The position numbers and the translations under genes are program-made. A DNA stretch of 28,040 nt from JBKBII01 sp046299415 (GTDB lineage Bacteria > Pseudomonadota > Gammaproteobacteria > Ectothiorhodospirales > Ectothiorhodospiraceae). Every line of letters starts with the position of its first letter. The first letter of the stretch is position 1. Positions 17,215 to 25,626 of the stretch are shown in pieces. The DNA lies in assembly GCA_046299415.1 (NCBI GenBank), contig JBKBII010000017.1:1-28040 (forward strand), written 5' to 3'. The notes under the pieces were generated by a model. It worked only from the letters and a program-made list of their open reading frames with translations, had not been told where the DNA came from and did not search any database.

Positions 17215-18306
17215 GTGGTCGTCGATGATGGGTTATCGCGTAACGATAGGGTGGTGAATTCGGTGTCGGATCGGATCATGAGAACGTCGATCGATGATGC
17301 AGGCTCGTCGCCGTCGCGGGCGCAAAGTGGGTTAGCGCCGATTGCCGCGCGTTGGCGGGTCGCAGTGCAAGGCGTCGATCTTGCGCGGCCCGTGTGGTTG
17401 AACGGTTGCGTGGTGCCTTTGGCTGAGGCTGCACTCTCTCCGCTTGATCGGGGTTTTTTGTTCGCTGACGGAGTCTATGAGGTCATCCCTGTTTATCAGG
17501 GTCGGGCCTTTGCGTGGTCGGAGCATTACCAGCGACTCGAGCGTTCGTTGGCGGCGATTGATCTACCCAACCCGTTGACCGAGACGGAGTGGCGTTCCGA
17601 GTTGGGTCGGCTGTTGCGTGCCGTAGAAGATTTTGATCGGGCTGCGGGTCGCGATCTCGGCCGGTACTCGATTTACCTGCAACTCTCGCGCGGTGTCGCT
17701 CCACGTGATCATGCGTATCCGCTGGACGCCATGCCTACAGCCTTTGCTCAGATTACGCGCATGGCTGATCCTGCACCTTTGCAGGCGCAGGGTGTGGCGG
17801 CGATCAGCATCGAGGACAAACGCTGGAATCGTTGCGATATCAAATCTGTGTCGCTGCTGCCAAATGTTATGGCGCGGGAGGAGGCTCGTCGAACGGGCGC
17901 GGCTGAGGCTTTGCTGTTCCGCAAAGATCAGCTCCGCGAGGGCGCAGCGAGCAACGCGTTTGTCGTACTCGATGGTCGGGTGGTGACGCCACCACTCGCG
18001 CCAGATTTGTTGCCAGGGGTGACCCGAAACTGGGTGCTGAAGGTCGTGGCTGATCTTGGCTTGAGGTGGGCCGAGGCTCCGGTATCGATCGACGACGTAT
18101 CGGTCGCCGATGAAATTTGGTTGACGAGTTCGACTAAGGAGATTCTGCCTGTCGTGGCTCTGAACGATGGTCCGGTGGGAGCAGGTGTTCCAGGTCCGAT
18201 CTTTACGCAGGTATCGACGGCTTACCGTCTGGATCTGGACAATCCCGCGTGCAGCATCGCGCTTGCGGGAGGATCGTCAGACATCGGGGAGTCAGGTCAT
18301 GAGTGA
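17215..18306 (+). CDS. dat: D-amino-acid (D-alanine) aminotransferase, class IV PLP enzyme
   Basis: The enzyme transfers amino groups between D-amino acids and 2-oxo acids, typically D-Ala with 2-oxoglutarate to give D-Glu, and so could supply or recycle wall precursors. Class IV features are LDRGFLFADGVYEVIPVY (77-94), the catalytic Lys in RCDIKSVSLLPNVMA (K210), and REGAASNAFVV with the cofactor-contacting Glu. The conserved protein begins at WLNG (about residue 61), so the extra N-terminus may not be translated. In-frame alternatives are ATG at 17278 and GTG at 17392, and none has a clear ribosome binding site. Related branched-chain aminotransferases share the fold; the RGFLFADGVYEV and IKSVSLLPN patterns favour D-amino-acid use. 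The downstream DUF493 gene overlaps it by eight bases, and dacA upstream releases D-Ala, which fits the substrate. Confidence 0.9.
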   Translation: MVVDDGLSRNDRVVNSVSDRIMRTSIDDAGSSPSRAQSGLAPIAARWRVAVQGVDLARPVWLNGCVVPLAEAALSPLDRGFLFADGVYEVIPVYQGRAFAWSEHYQRLERSLAAIDLPNPLTETEWRSELGRLLRAVEDFDRAAGRDLGRYSIYLQLSRGVAPRDHAYPLDAMPTAFAQITRMADPAPLQAQGVAAISIEDKRWNRCDIKSVSLLPNVMAREEARRTGAAEALLFRKDQLREGAASNAFVVLDGRVVTPPLAPDLLPGVTRNWVLKVVADLGLRWAEAPVSIDDVSVADEIWLTSSTKEILPVVALNDGPVGAGVPGPIFTQVSTAYRLDLDNPACSIALAGGSSDIGESGHE

Positions 18307-18616
18307 CGAGGCTGCGAGCAGGAACAGAAACGCCATCTCAGATCAGAGTACCGAGGCGCGCGAGACCTTGATCGAGTTCCCACTTGATTTTCCGATCAAG
18401 GTGATTTGTGATGCGCACCCCGAGGCGGTCGAGGTTGTTGCAGGAATCGCGCGAGAGGCGGTTTTGGATAGCGCGCATCTTGCTGTCGACACTCGTCCGT
18501 CGCGCAATGGTCGCTACGTTGGTGTGACGCTCACTGTTTTCGTCGGGTCTCAAGAACAACTTGATGGACTCTATGTGGCGCTGGGGGCATGCCGCCACGT
18601 CAAGATGGTGCTGTGA
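18299..18616 (+). CDS. ybeD: DUF493 (YbeD-like) protein
   Basis: A 105-residue protein of the DUF493 family, a small alpha/beta fold conserved between dacA and lipB in gammaproteobacteria; its biochemical role is not established. The family pattern is clear: FPLDFPIKVICDAHPEA, then RPSRNGRYVGVTLTVFVGSQEQLDGLYVAL, and a short end HVKMVL. About 25 extra hydrophilic residues precede the conserved start. The ATG at 18299 overlaps the dat stop (ATGAGTGA). Its own stop overlaps a GTG that may start lipB (GTGA). Coupling on both sides places it firmly in the dacA-lipB run. Confidence 0.9.
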   Translation: MSDEAASRNRNAISDQSTEARETLIEFPLDFPIKVICDAHPEAVEVVAGIAREAVLDSAHLAVDTRPSRNGRYVGVTLTVFVGSQEQLDGLYVALGACRHVKMVL

Positions 18617-19656
18617 CCGAATTCCGATGGGTGTCCGAACCTCAACCGGTGCTGCAGGTCTGGCGACTTGGCGTACAACCCTACGTGCCGGTCTGGCTCG
18701 CAATGCAACGCGAGACCGAGCAGCTGTTGGCCCGGTCTCGCTCGACGCAGGTTGAGCGTTGCAGATCGGCAGATGAGCCTGAGGGCACTTCCTTTGCGGA
18801 GCCGGCGTGCCACGTCAATCCAGTGAACGCCGCGTGGTCAGGGTTGATAAGTGATTCCGATCCGCGCAGTACTGACGAAACATCGGCGCGGCGTCTGGCC
18901 AACGCAGCGGGCGATGCAGCTGGTATCAAATGGGCACCAGCCCAGTCGTCGGCAGCCGAGGCCGGGTTGAGGTACGGACAGCAGGATCCTTCGATATCTG
19001 CGGTCGAGCCCGCCAAGGCTTGCCATCAGGCGTGGAGTGTCGAGCATCCGCCGACTTTCACCTTGGGGCGAAATGCATCCCGGGAGCATTTATTCGATCC
19101 AGGTGCGACGCCAGTTGTGCGGATCGATCGCGGTGGGCAAGTCACGATGCATCTGCCGGGGCAGATTATCGTGTATTTGTTGCTTGACCTCGCTGCGTTG
19201 GGCCTCGGTGTGCGAGAACTGGTCACGCGTATCGAGGAGGCGATGTTGTCGACGCTCGCTGACTTTGGGGTGCATGCCGTTCGTAGAGATGGAGCACCGG
19301 GCATTTACGTCGGTTCTGCGAAGATCGGTGCATTGGGCTTGCGTGTCACGCGGGGTCGTTGCCTGCATGGGCTGGCGCTGAATGTTGATCCGAGCTTGAC
19401 AGCCATGAGTCGAATGCGCCCCTGTGGGTTGTCTGACACCTCTAACACGTCGCTCGTTGCCGAACTGCGCGGGTGCGGAGGTGTGCCGTCGCGCGAGGCC
19501 GTTCGATGCGCATTGCTCAGGCACTTGAGTCACTCCCTCGGGCTTCAGTTGCGGTCGCAGGCTGGCCTGCCAGGGTCACTCCACCGTTCGCTGGCTCTGC
19601 CTCCTGGCCGGTCTGCGAGCGTTACGCGGTCCGCGCGATCCGTGGGTCGTTTGTAG
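18589..19656 (+). CDS. lipB: Octanoyl-ACP:protein N-octanoyltransferase LipB with ~95-residue insertion
   Basis: LipB moves octanoyl from acyl carrier protein to lipoyl domains, the first step of lipoate synthesis. The frame gives 355 residues; E. coli LipB has 213. The front part VWRLGVQPYVPVWLAMQRE (24-42) is normal. Residues about 50-145 are a hydrophilic Ser/Ala/Asp-rich insertion. The family pattern resumes at WSVEHPPTFTLGRNASREHL, then RGGQVTMHLPGQ, GVRELVTRIEE, PGIYVGSAKIGALGLRV and HGLALNV. The catalytic Lys (K245) and Cys (C279, in MRPCG) are present. The segment usually reading TYHGPGQ reads TMHLPGQ here. The C-terminus is about 30 residues longer, Ser/Arg-rich. A GTG at 18613 overlapping the DUF493 stop is an equally good start and would remove eight residues. 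Confidence 0.92.
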   Translation: MPPRQDGAVTEFRWVSEPQPVLQVWRLGVQPYVPVWLAMQRETEQLLARSRSTQVERCRSADEPEGTSFAEPACHVNPVNAAWSGLISDSDPRSTDETSARRLANAAGDAAGIKWAPAQSSAAEAGLRYGQQDPSISAVEPAKACHQAWSVEHPPTFTLGRNASREHLFDPGATPVVRIDRGGQVTMHLPGQIIVYLLLDLAALGLGVRELVTRIEEAMLSTLADFGVHAVRRDGAPGIYVGSAKIGALGLRVTRGRCLHGLALNVDPSLTAMSRMRPCGLSDTSNTSLVAELRGCGGVPSREAVRCALLRHLSHSLGLQLRSQAGLPGSLHRSLALPPGRSASVTRSARSVGRL

Positions 19657-19850
19657 CGTCGTTATCTTGATCGATGGGCTTGGGTGTCGTGGGCATGTGG
19701 CATACGCCAACAGTCGGATGAGAGAGCGGCATAGAAGGCGGTCGGTCGCTGGAACGATCGCAAGCGAGAGGTGCTTTACTGTGCTGGGATTCGAATTGAC
19801 TCGATCGCAGTGTGACGCGTGAGCCGATCGTTGCGTCCCTCTGTTTTGAA

Positions 19851-19866
19851 GTAGCAGGCGTGCTAC
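19851..19866. terminator. Small hairpin between convergent lipB and lipA
   Basis: GTAGCA-GGCG-TGCTAC forms a 6-base stem with a 4-base loop, 20 bases beyond the lipA stop. A run of T follows about a dozen bases later on the plus strand. Its position between converging genes suggests bidirectional termination, but the stem is short and the U tract displaced. Confidence 0.35.
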
Positions 19867-19885
19867 GACAAACGGCTTTTTCAAT

Positions 19886-20980
19886 TCAGCGCACCTGAGC
19901 ACCGGCTGCTTGAAGATCCGCGTGGTAGGAAGAGCGCACCATGGGGCCGCTTGCCACCTGCTCGAAGCCCATCGAGCGCGCGATCTCGCCGATTTCGTCG
20001 AATTCTTCTGGTGGGAGAAAGCGTGTCACCGGAAGGTGGTGCCGGCTGGGTTGGAGATATTGGCCGAGCGTGAGCATCGTGCAATCGTGCTCGCGCAGAT
20101 CGTCGAGCGTGGCAATGAGTTCGGTACGCGTTTCTCCCAAGCCGAGCATCAAGCCAGATTTGGTAGGAATCCGCGGGTGTTGCGTCCGAAAGCGTTTGAG
20201 CAGGTCGAGACTCCAGGCGTAATCGGCGCCGGGACGAACTTGTCGGTAAAGACTGGGTACGGTTTCGAGATTGTGATTGAAAACGTCTGGAGGATTTTCG
20301 ATGAAGGCCGCGAGGGCGGTCTCCATACGACCGCGGAAGTCCGGCACCAGAATTTCGATGCGAGTCGTTGGGCTGTGGCGGCGAACGGCTTCGACACAGG
20401 ACGCGAAGTGTGATGCGCCGCCATCGCGCAGATCGTCGCGATCGACCGAAGTGATGACCACGTAGCGTAGAGCGAGGCGGCCGATGGCTTTCGCGAGGCG
20501 TTCGGGTTCGTCCACCTCGGGTGACAAGGGACGACCGTGCGCGACATCGCAGAAGGGACAGCGACGCGTGCAGATGTCGCCAAGCACCATGAACGTGGCC
20601 GTGCCGTGAGCGAAGCATTCGCCTAGATTCGGACAGGTGGCTTCCTCGCAGACCGTAACCAGGTCGAGCTCTCGAAGCAGCCCCTTGAGGTGTTGAACTT
20701 CGGGCCGTCCCTGTGATTGCGCGCGGATCCAGCGAGGTTTGCGGGGCATGACCTCGGTAGGTTGAATCTTGATGGGTATCCGGGCGACCTTGTCGGCAGC
20801 ACGCAGCTTAACGCCGGCTTCAACTCGGCCCGGGTTGGGTTTTTGACGGCTTATGGCGTCAGGTGTCTTGAGATTGACTCCGTTGATCTCGGGGTTACGG
20901 CCGCCTTGCTGATCGATCGAGGCGGTTGAGGCTTCAGGCCGGGCGTCGGCTGCAGATTGTTGCGGAGGGTTGATCGGCAT
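19886..20980 (-). CDS. lipA: Lipoyl synthase LipA
   Basis: LipA is a radical-SAM enzyme that inserts two sulfurs into octanoyl groups made by LipB, finishing lipoate. Counted from ATG 20980 (364 residues), the auxiliary-cluster cysteines are C111-x4-C116-x5-C122 (CEEATCPNLGEC) and the radical-SAM cysteines C137-x3-C141-x2-C144 (CTRRCPFC). RYVVITSVDRDDLRDGG, VFNHNLETV, PTKSGLMLGLGET, TLGQYLQPSRHHLPV and the C-terminal VRSSYHADL are all present. The conserved part begins at GVKLRAADKVARIP (about residue 56). Even this start therefore leaves about 50 extra hydrophilic residues; E. coli LipA has 321. The frame is open back to an ATG at 21256, adding 92 more of similar composition. It converges on lipB instead of following it, so the two lipoate genes need separate promoters. 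Confidence 0.95.
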   Translation of the reverse strand: MPINPPQQSAADARPEASTASIDQQGGRNPEINGVNLKTPDAISRQKPNPGRVEAGVKLRAADKVARIPIKIQPTEVMPRKPRWIRAQSQGRPEVQHLKGLLRELDLVTVCEEATCPNLGECFAHGTATFMVLGDICTRRCPFCDVAHGRPLSPEVDEPERLAKAIGRLALRYVVITSVDRDDLRDGGASHFASCVEAVRRHSPTTRIEILVPDFRGRMETALAAFIENPPDVFNHNLETVPSLYRQVRPGADYAWSLDLLKRFRTQHPRIPTKSGLMLGLGETRTELIATLDDLREHDCTMLTLGQYLQPSRHHLPVTRFLPPEEFDEIGEIARSMGFEQVASGPMVRSSYHADLQAAGAQVR

Positions 20981-21482
20981 CGTCGTTGATTGGCTCCATC
21001 GAACTCGGCATTTTGCAGGCGACGGGGCGCTGTGGCCTTTCGTCGGTGCCAATTGTCCTGGTTGGCGCTGTGGCCTGCGTCGCATGGTTTTCTCGTCGCT
21101 CATGATGACTGCGAGCGCAGAGTCTGACCATTTGCAGTGCAATTCAGGATGTGATCGGCTGTGCGAGGTGTCGCCTGGGCTTGCGTACGGATTTGATGAT
21201 GATGCGGTTGTGGCGAAGTCGGACGTGGACCGGTCCGCACTCGGTACAGGTTTCACCTCAATTTAGCCCCGTCTTTATCGCGAGATCGACTCATTATGAA
21301 ATGTGGGCTTCAATCTCACGCGGCGTTAGTGACGCATAGCGGCACTCAGGACTACGCTGATGTGCGCGCATGGGTCATCGTCGCCGCGGCATGGCTTTGC
21401 TGGACGAATCCAGCGTCGGCAGCGCGCCTGTCCCGCAGGTATTTTCTTGAGTGGCTGTGTCGTCTGGCACGTTTCCCTGAAT
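20981..21482. other. Region upstream of lipA, before the HDOD gene end
   Basis: About 500 bases. The right-hand part of lipA's open frame (to 21256) runs through it and may or may not be translated. On the minus strand CATAAT near 21292-21297 could be a -10 box without a good -35. No other gene, repeat or RNA was found. Confidence 0.35.
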
Positions 21483-22700
21483 TCAGGTCAGTGCGGCTTC
21501 GAGTACCTTGAGCTCGTCTTGGTAAGGGTCGAGTTCGACGATCCGCTCGTCCTTGATCGTTAGCCCGAGGGCTTGTGACGCCGGTAATGCTGCGAGAGGT
21601 GGGCATTGCCGGCATTCGCCGCCCGCGACTCGTGCGACTTGCAAGATTTGGTTGAGCGCATCATTGGAGGGTTGGGTAGGGCTCAACGCAGCGAGGGCGC
21701 CGTGGGTAACAGTGGAACTGATTGCCCAATGTTGGAGGATCATTTCGGCGACATCACCCTCGAGCTTGTCGAGAATCGTTTCAGCCAATTCCTCGTGATC
21801 GATCGCCCGCACAGGGCTCGATCCGTTATCCAATTGTTTGGCGAGCGAGCCGAGGATGGGGAGTGCTCCGACTCGATGGAGCAGACCTGCAAGGACGGCG
21901 CTGTCGACGTCGAGTTGGTGCCCACCGATCTTGATACGGACCATTGTTGCGGCGATTGCCGAGACCCGGGCTGAGGTGCGCCACAGGCGCTCCATGGTGG
22001 CGCGATAGGGGTGGTTGCGCTTGATGAACAGGGCCTGCGCTGAGACGGCGGTGACGAATTGAAGCGTCTTGGCCAGACCGAGTCGCGTGATTGCGTCCTG
22101 GACTCGCGTGACCGGGGCGGCGCCAACGAAAGCGGCTGAGTTCACTAGAGCCAGGAGACGCGTGGTGGTGGACACGTCGCGTGCGATCACCGCCGCGACG
22201 TCAGAGATTGATACATCTGGACTGGTCAGAGCCTTGCGCACAGCGAGGGCCGCTTCGGGCAGTTGCGGGAGCTCGAGCTCGCGTTTGATGGTCTTGTCGT
22301 ACAGCTCGAACAACAGGGCGGCTTCGCGATCGTCGAGGGCGATTTGTTCAACGTCGCCTTCGACGTATTTCGGGGCTGTAATGGACTGCGTATACCGCCG
22401 GTCAACAATTAGTAATTCGCTATCTTCGAGCGCGATCATCTCGAGATCATGTTCACGACCGCTGAACAAGGCTTTGCGTGCTTCGAGAGCATGAGCGGTC
22501 ACAATGCGCGGTGGTCGCTGCGGCATCAACGCGACGCGACCCTTGACGAGGAATATCTGATCGTTTGAATGGGCCTCGCTGGCGAGGCGTTCGCCCTTTT
22601 GGACCGAGCGGAAGCTTGCTTGTCGAGCGATTTTTTCGTGTATATCGGTCGACAGATTCTCGAAGGGCTCGAGTGTGGCGATGAGTTGGGCTGTGTTCAT
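21483..22700 (-). CDS. HDOD-domain protein with Crp-like N-terminal domain (second of a pair)
   Basis: A 405-residue predicted cytoplasmic regulator. Residues about 1-125 resemble a cyclic-nucleotide-binding beta-barrel (KGERLASEAHSNDQIFLVKGRVAL). An HDOD domain follows at about 140-335, beginning LPQLPEAALAVRKALTSPDVS and including RDVSTTTRLLALVNSAAF and DAITRLGLAKT. HDOD proteins are HD-like but usually lack phosphodiesterase residues; they act in signalling, motility or stress control. Here the position of the HD dyad reads AGLLHRVGALPIL, so catalysis is unlikely. The C-terminal 60 residues contain CRQCPPL. Its ribosome binding site GGAGG lies in the last codons of the preceding paralogue and its ATG follows that stop by two bases, so the pair is co-translated. 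Ligand and targets are unknown. Confidence 0.85.
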   Translation of the reverse strand: MNTAQLIATLEPFENLSTDIHEKIARQASFRSVQKGERLASEAHSNDQIFLVKGRVALMPQRPPRIVTAHALEARKALFSGREHDLEMIALEDSELLIVDRRYTQSITAPKYVEGDVEQIALDDREAALLFELYDKTIKRELELPQLPEAALAVRKALTSPDVSISDVAAVIARDVSTTTRLLALVNSAAFVGAAPVTRVQDAITRLGLAKTLQFVTAVSAQALFIKRNHPYRATMERLWRTSARVSAIAATMVRIKIGGHQLDVDSAVLAGLLHRVGALPILGSLAKQLDNGSSPVRAIDHEELAETILDKLEGDVAEMILQHWAISSTVTHGALAALSPTQPSNDALNQILQVARVAGGECRQCPPLAALPASQALGLTIKDERIVELDPYQDELKVLEAALT

Positions 22701-22702
22701 GT

Positions 22703-23920
22703 TCAGCCTCCGAGCACGCTACGCATGGCAGCCAGTTCAGCAGCTCGCGACTGCAACAAGGGGATCGATTCGCCTGCCTCTGGCGGCGTGATTCCCAGGG
22801 CGCCAAACGCCGGAATCTCCGCTGGGTCGGGCGTGGGTTGGCCGAGATGGACAAGCATTTCGTAGCGCGCCAGAACAACGATCGAGGCGTAGTCGATCGC
22901 CTCACCCTCGGGTACGTGTGTCCAGTCGTCGTAGGCTTCGCAAACTTCAACCAGATCTTCTCCGAGCCGCCAGTAATTGGTGACCAGAGCTCCAGTGATG
23001 TTTTGAAAACGCTCGACCTGCGTGCGTAGCTGGCGCTCGTCAAGCTTGATACTGCGCATCTCGAGAAACTGAATAACGGGAATGGCCCCGATGCGGGCAA
23101 CCAATCCAGCGAGTAGTGCGCGCTCACGTAACAAACCACGACCGAGTTCGGCTGCAAGGCCGAAGGCAAAGGTCGAGAGCAGCACGCTTTCGACCCAGAC
23201 ATCGTGCATGACCGTTTTGCTGGCTGGTGACTTAGCTTTGAATACCGAACGCAGCGACATGTTGAGGGCTAGCATCGAGGTGTTTTTGAACCCGAGCCTG
23301 ACGACTGCGTCGCGTACGGTCTGTATCGGTTCTGCTGCACGGAACAATGGGCTGTTGACGGCCTGAATGAGAGCGCCGGCGATGGCGCCATCGCGTTGTA
23401 TGGTTTCGGTGAGGTCACCGGCTGTAGCTTCGGGGTCGTCACTGAGCCGCTGCACTCGCATCGCGACTTCCGGCATCGTGGGGAGTTTGAGGCGCTCCGA
23501 TGTGATCAGGTCGTAAAGCTCGGCGAAGAGTGCGGCATCGTCCTCATCGAGCGCAACCGTGTTGGTTTCGAGTTGAGCCGTTTGCGAGCGTTGCAGGATC
23601 TCACGCGAAATCAGCAGGGTTTGGCAGTCGCTTTCAGTGATCACGAAATGCTCATTGGACTCCCCGAGGTCGAAAACCTCAATGGCGTCACCGAGGCCAA
23701 TGTGGGCCTGCAGGCGCTCCGGATGCCCATCGCGAACGCGCACGATCGAACCTTCTACCAAAAGCCATAACCGATCGTTCAGGTGATCGGGGCGCACACG
23801 GCGGCCCTTTGGCACATTTTTTGGTCGAAGCTCGTGAGCAATCGCGTTGCGCGCCTCTGGGTTGAGATCGGCGGTTCGCTCCCATGTGGCGAGCGTTTGT
23901 TCGATATCTTCGAGGTCCAT
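22703..23920 (-). CDS. HDOD-domain protein with Crp-like N-terminal domain (first of a pair)
   Basis: This is a paralogue of the downstream gene with exactly the same length, 405 residues, and the same layout. A Crp-like barrel (about 1-125, with DRLWLLVEGSIVRVRDGHPE) is followed by HDOD (about 140-335), with LPTMPEVAMRVQRLSDDPEAT, IQRDGAIAGALIQAVNSPLF and DAVVRLGFKNT. The usual HD-containing helix reads AGLVARIGAIPVI, so the dyad is lost. MHDVWVES is kept. The C-terminal tail differs from that of the paralogue. The two are clearly diverged, which suggests an old duplication with kept function, perhaps as a heterodimer. The ATG at 23920 has GGGAG 11 bases upstream. The next gene on this strand ends 144 bases upstream. 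The signalling ligand is unknown. Confidence 0.85.
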   Translation of the reverse strand: MDLEDIEQTLATWERTADLNPEARNAIAHELRPKNVPKGRRVRPDHLNDRLWLLVEGSIVRVRDGHPERLQAHIGLGDAIEVFDLGESNEHFVITESDCQTLLISREILQRSQTAQLETNTVALDEDDAALFAELYDLITSERLKLPTMPEVAMRVQRLSDDPEATAGDLTETIQRDGAIAGALIQAVNSPLFRAAEPIQTVRDAVVRLGFKNTSMLALNMSLRSVFKAKSPASKTVMHDVWVESVLLSTFAFGLAAELGRGLLRERALLAGLVARIGAIPVIQFLEMRSIKLDERQLRTQVERFQNITGALVTNYWRLGEDLVEVCEAYDDWTHVPEGEAIDYASIVVLARYEMLVHLGQPTPDPAEIPAFGALGITPPEAGESIPLLQSRAAELAAMRSVLGG

Positions 23921-24064
23921 TCGCGTGTGAGCTCCCGCGGGGTGACGAGCTGGGCGCGCGGCGTGTCGCGGCGCCCTAGAATAATGCGGTCGTTGAGGGA
24001 AATGTTCAAAACTTCGATCTCAAGACCCTGCAAGCGTGGCGGTCGTCACAGCGCCGATTCAAGG

Positions 24065-24601
24065 TCACCGAGGGTGCGGGCTGAGACTACGGGGCGCCCA
24101 TTTGAGCGGCGTTTCGCTGATCAAAATGTGATGGTCGACCAGCCATGCGCGCGCATCGGCGGCGTCGCGTTCAAACCAGGCTCTCGCTGAACCTAGGCGA
24201 AAGCTGTAGCCCCAGTCGTCGAGGTCGCGCCACGCTCGATCAAGGCTGATGCCCGGCAACGATGCGGCCCAGAGAATTTGTAGATAGCACACGCCGCATT
24301 CTTCGATATCGGTCCCGCCGGCGTCGGTATCGAGGATGGCGCGTCGTTCGGGGTCCATGCATACGGCGTGTGCGGCCTCGTGCAGGGCAGAGTGCAGTGG
24401 GGTCTCGTGTTGGATGTGTAGCACGACACGTCCGTTTTGCGTTGTAAGCCCTGCCTCGGGGTCGCCCCAGAAACTACCCGGAATGATGTTCGCCGGCGCT
24501 TTAAGACTGTCCGTTTCCGCCTGACTTGTGTCGTAGTTTTCGACAGACGGTGATTGTGGATCTTCATCCTCGTGTGCTTCGGATTTCAGTGTCAGGGTCA
24601 T
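24065..24601 (-). CDS. Conserved hypothetical protein with HEXXH motif
   Basis: A 178-residue protein from the ATG at 24601. After a 35-residue acidic, probably disordered start comes a conserved-looking body: IIPGSFWGDPEAGL, HSALHEAAHAVCMDPERR (with H74-E75-x2-H78), DTDAGGTDIEECGVCYLQIL and DDWGYSFRLGSARAWFERDA. The HEXXH helix followed by a conserved acidic EEC is the layout of a zinc-binding zincin-like active site, with E100 or E101 as a possible third ligand. I recall similar proteins of unknown function in other proteobacteria but know no assigned activity. No signal peptide is visible, so it is probably cytoplasmic. The frame stays open 169 codons further upstream (to 25108) without recognisable content, and the ATG has no strong ribosome binding site, so the start is uncertain. 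Confidence 0.7.
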   Translation of the reverse strand: MTLTLKSEAHEDEDPQSPSVENYDTSQAETDSLKAPANIIPGSFWGDPEAGLTTQNGRVVLHIQHETPLHSALHEAAHAVCMDPERRAILDTDAGGTDIEECGVCYLQILWAASLPGISLDRAWRDLDDWGYSFRLGSARAWFERDAADARAWLVDHHILISETPLKWAPRSLSPHPR

Positions 24602-25227
24602 TCGAAACGGGGTTGTCAGGGCGTCATGGGTCCAGTCCACGACGTGAGGCGACGGCGCGTCCGATTGAGCATCGCGCAGCCGTGCGCGATGGTTGTGCGC
24701 CACGAAGAGGTCCGGGATCTTTTGATCTGTAGCGCGGGACTCGGCATCCGCAGCTTGTCGGACCGGTCCTTTGTTGATGGGGTGCGCAGAGCCACGGGGT
24801 TGCCTAGGGGGCTTTGCGGTCGATCGCGAGGGGTGAACTTTGATCAGGATACCCGCTGGAGCGAGGAGTTGTCTCAGGTCGGCAATTCGGTGGTTGTCGC
24901 AAAGAATCATGTTGTGGGGCGATCTTTTTCTCAGTTGTTGGGTGAAGCCGTGTTGATCGTCGGCGCGAAGGTGCTTGAAGTCGAGGATCAGTGAGCATCG
25001 TGACGCAGAACTTCCTGATTGCTGGCGCTTGGGTGGGCGACAGTCAAAACCGATTGCGACGCGTACGTATGGGTCAGTGTCAAGTCCCAGGCGTAGAGTC
25101 TTCGCCATTCTTCGCGCGTATCGGTCGCTGCAGGCAGCGGCGCTATCGAGCCCTGGCCAACGGGTTGGCAGGGGTCGCGTTGTTCGCTAAGTGTTGATCG
25201 GTCGTCGATTGTGGCCGTCGTGTGTTC
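24602..25227. other. Long stretch upstream of the HEXXH gene without a supported gene
   Basis: About 625 bases. The minus-strand frame of the HEXXH gene continues to an ATG at 25108, but the translation is Arg/Pro/Ser-rich without recognisable motifs. Given the long N-terminal additions elsewhere in this window, it cannot be excluded. No RNA gene, repeat or convincing promoter was found. Confidence 0.3.
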
Positions 25228-25626
25228 TCAGCCGGCTGATGCCGGTTTGATCGGCGAATCTGTCAGGAGCCTTTTGGGGTTCTTGTCTCGCCACTGTTGA
25301 ACGGCGGTGATGGCTCGCGTGTCCATTGAGCGTAAGTAAAAGCGTGCTTGCTCGATGTTGGTCACCGGCGGCCAGCCAGAGAGCTCGATAACTGCGATGC
25401 GTAAGGCGCAGGCCATTGTGTTTAACTGCGTTCGAGCATTCTGGGATCGGAGTGCAGATAAAAAATCAGGTTGGAAATAGAGTTCAAGCACGTCGGGTCG
25501 CGTTTGCCCGAGCAGACGGAGGGTGGCGCGGATCGCTTGTTCGGCTGATGGCCAGTCGCTGATCCAATCGGCGGCGAGCAGGCTTTTGAGTTCAGCGCGT
25601 CCTTTGGCAGATAGCGTAGGCGTCAT
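25228..25626 (-). CDS. Small hypothetical protein, unrecognised
   Basis: A 132-residue product from ATG 25626; the frame is open 18 codons further to 25680. It begins MTPTLSAKGRAELKSLL and appears mainly helical, with amphipathic segments (AEQAIRATLRLLGQTRPDVLELYF, split here by no obvious break). The end is Lys/Pro-rich. There is no signal peptide, membrane segment or cysteine pair. It lies 600 bases before the HEXXH gene and 187 bases after the BolA gene, same strand. I do not recognise the family. Balanced amino-acid composition and the lack of a competing gene on the other strand support coding. Confidence 0.5.
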   Translation of the reverse strand: MTPTLSAKGRAELKSLLAADWISDWPSAEQAIRATLRLLGQTRPDVLELYFQPDFLSALRSQNARTQLNTMACALRIAVIELSGWPPVTNIEQARFYLRSMDTRAITAVQQWRDKNPKRLLTDSPIKPASAG

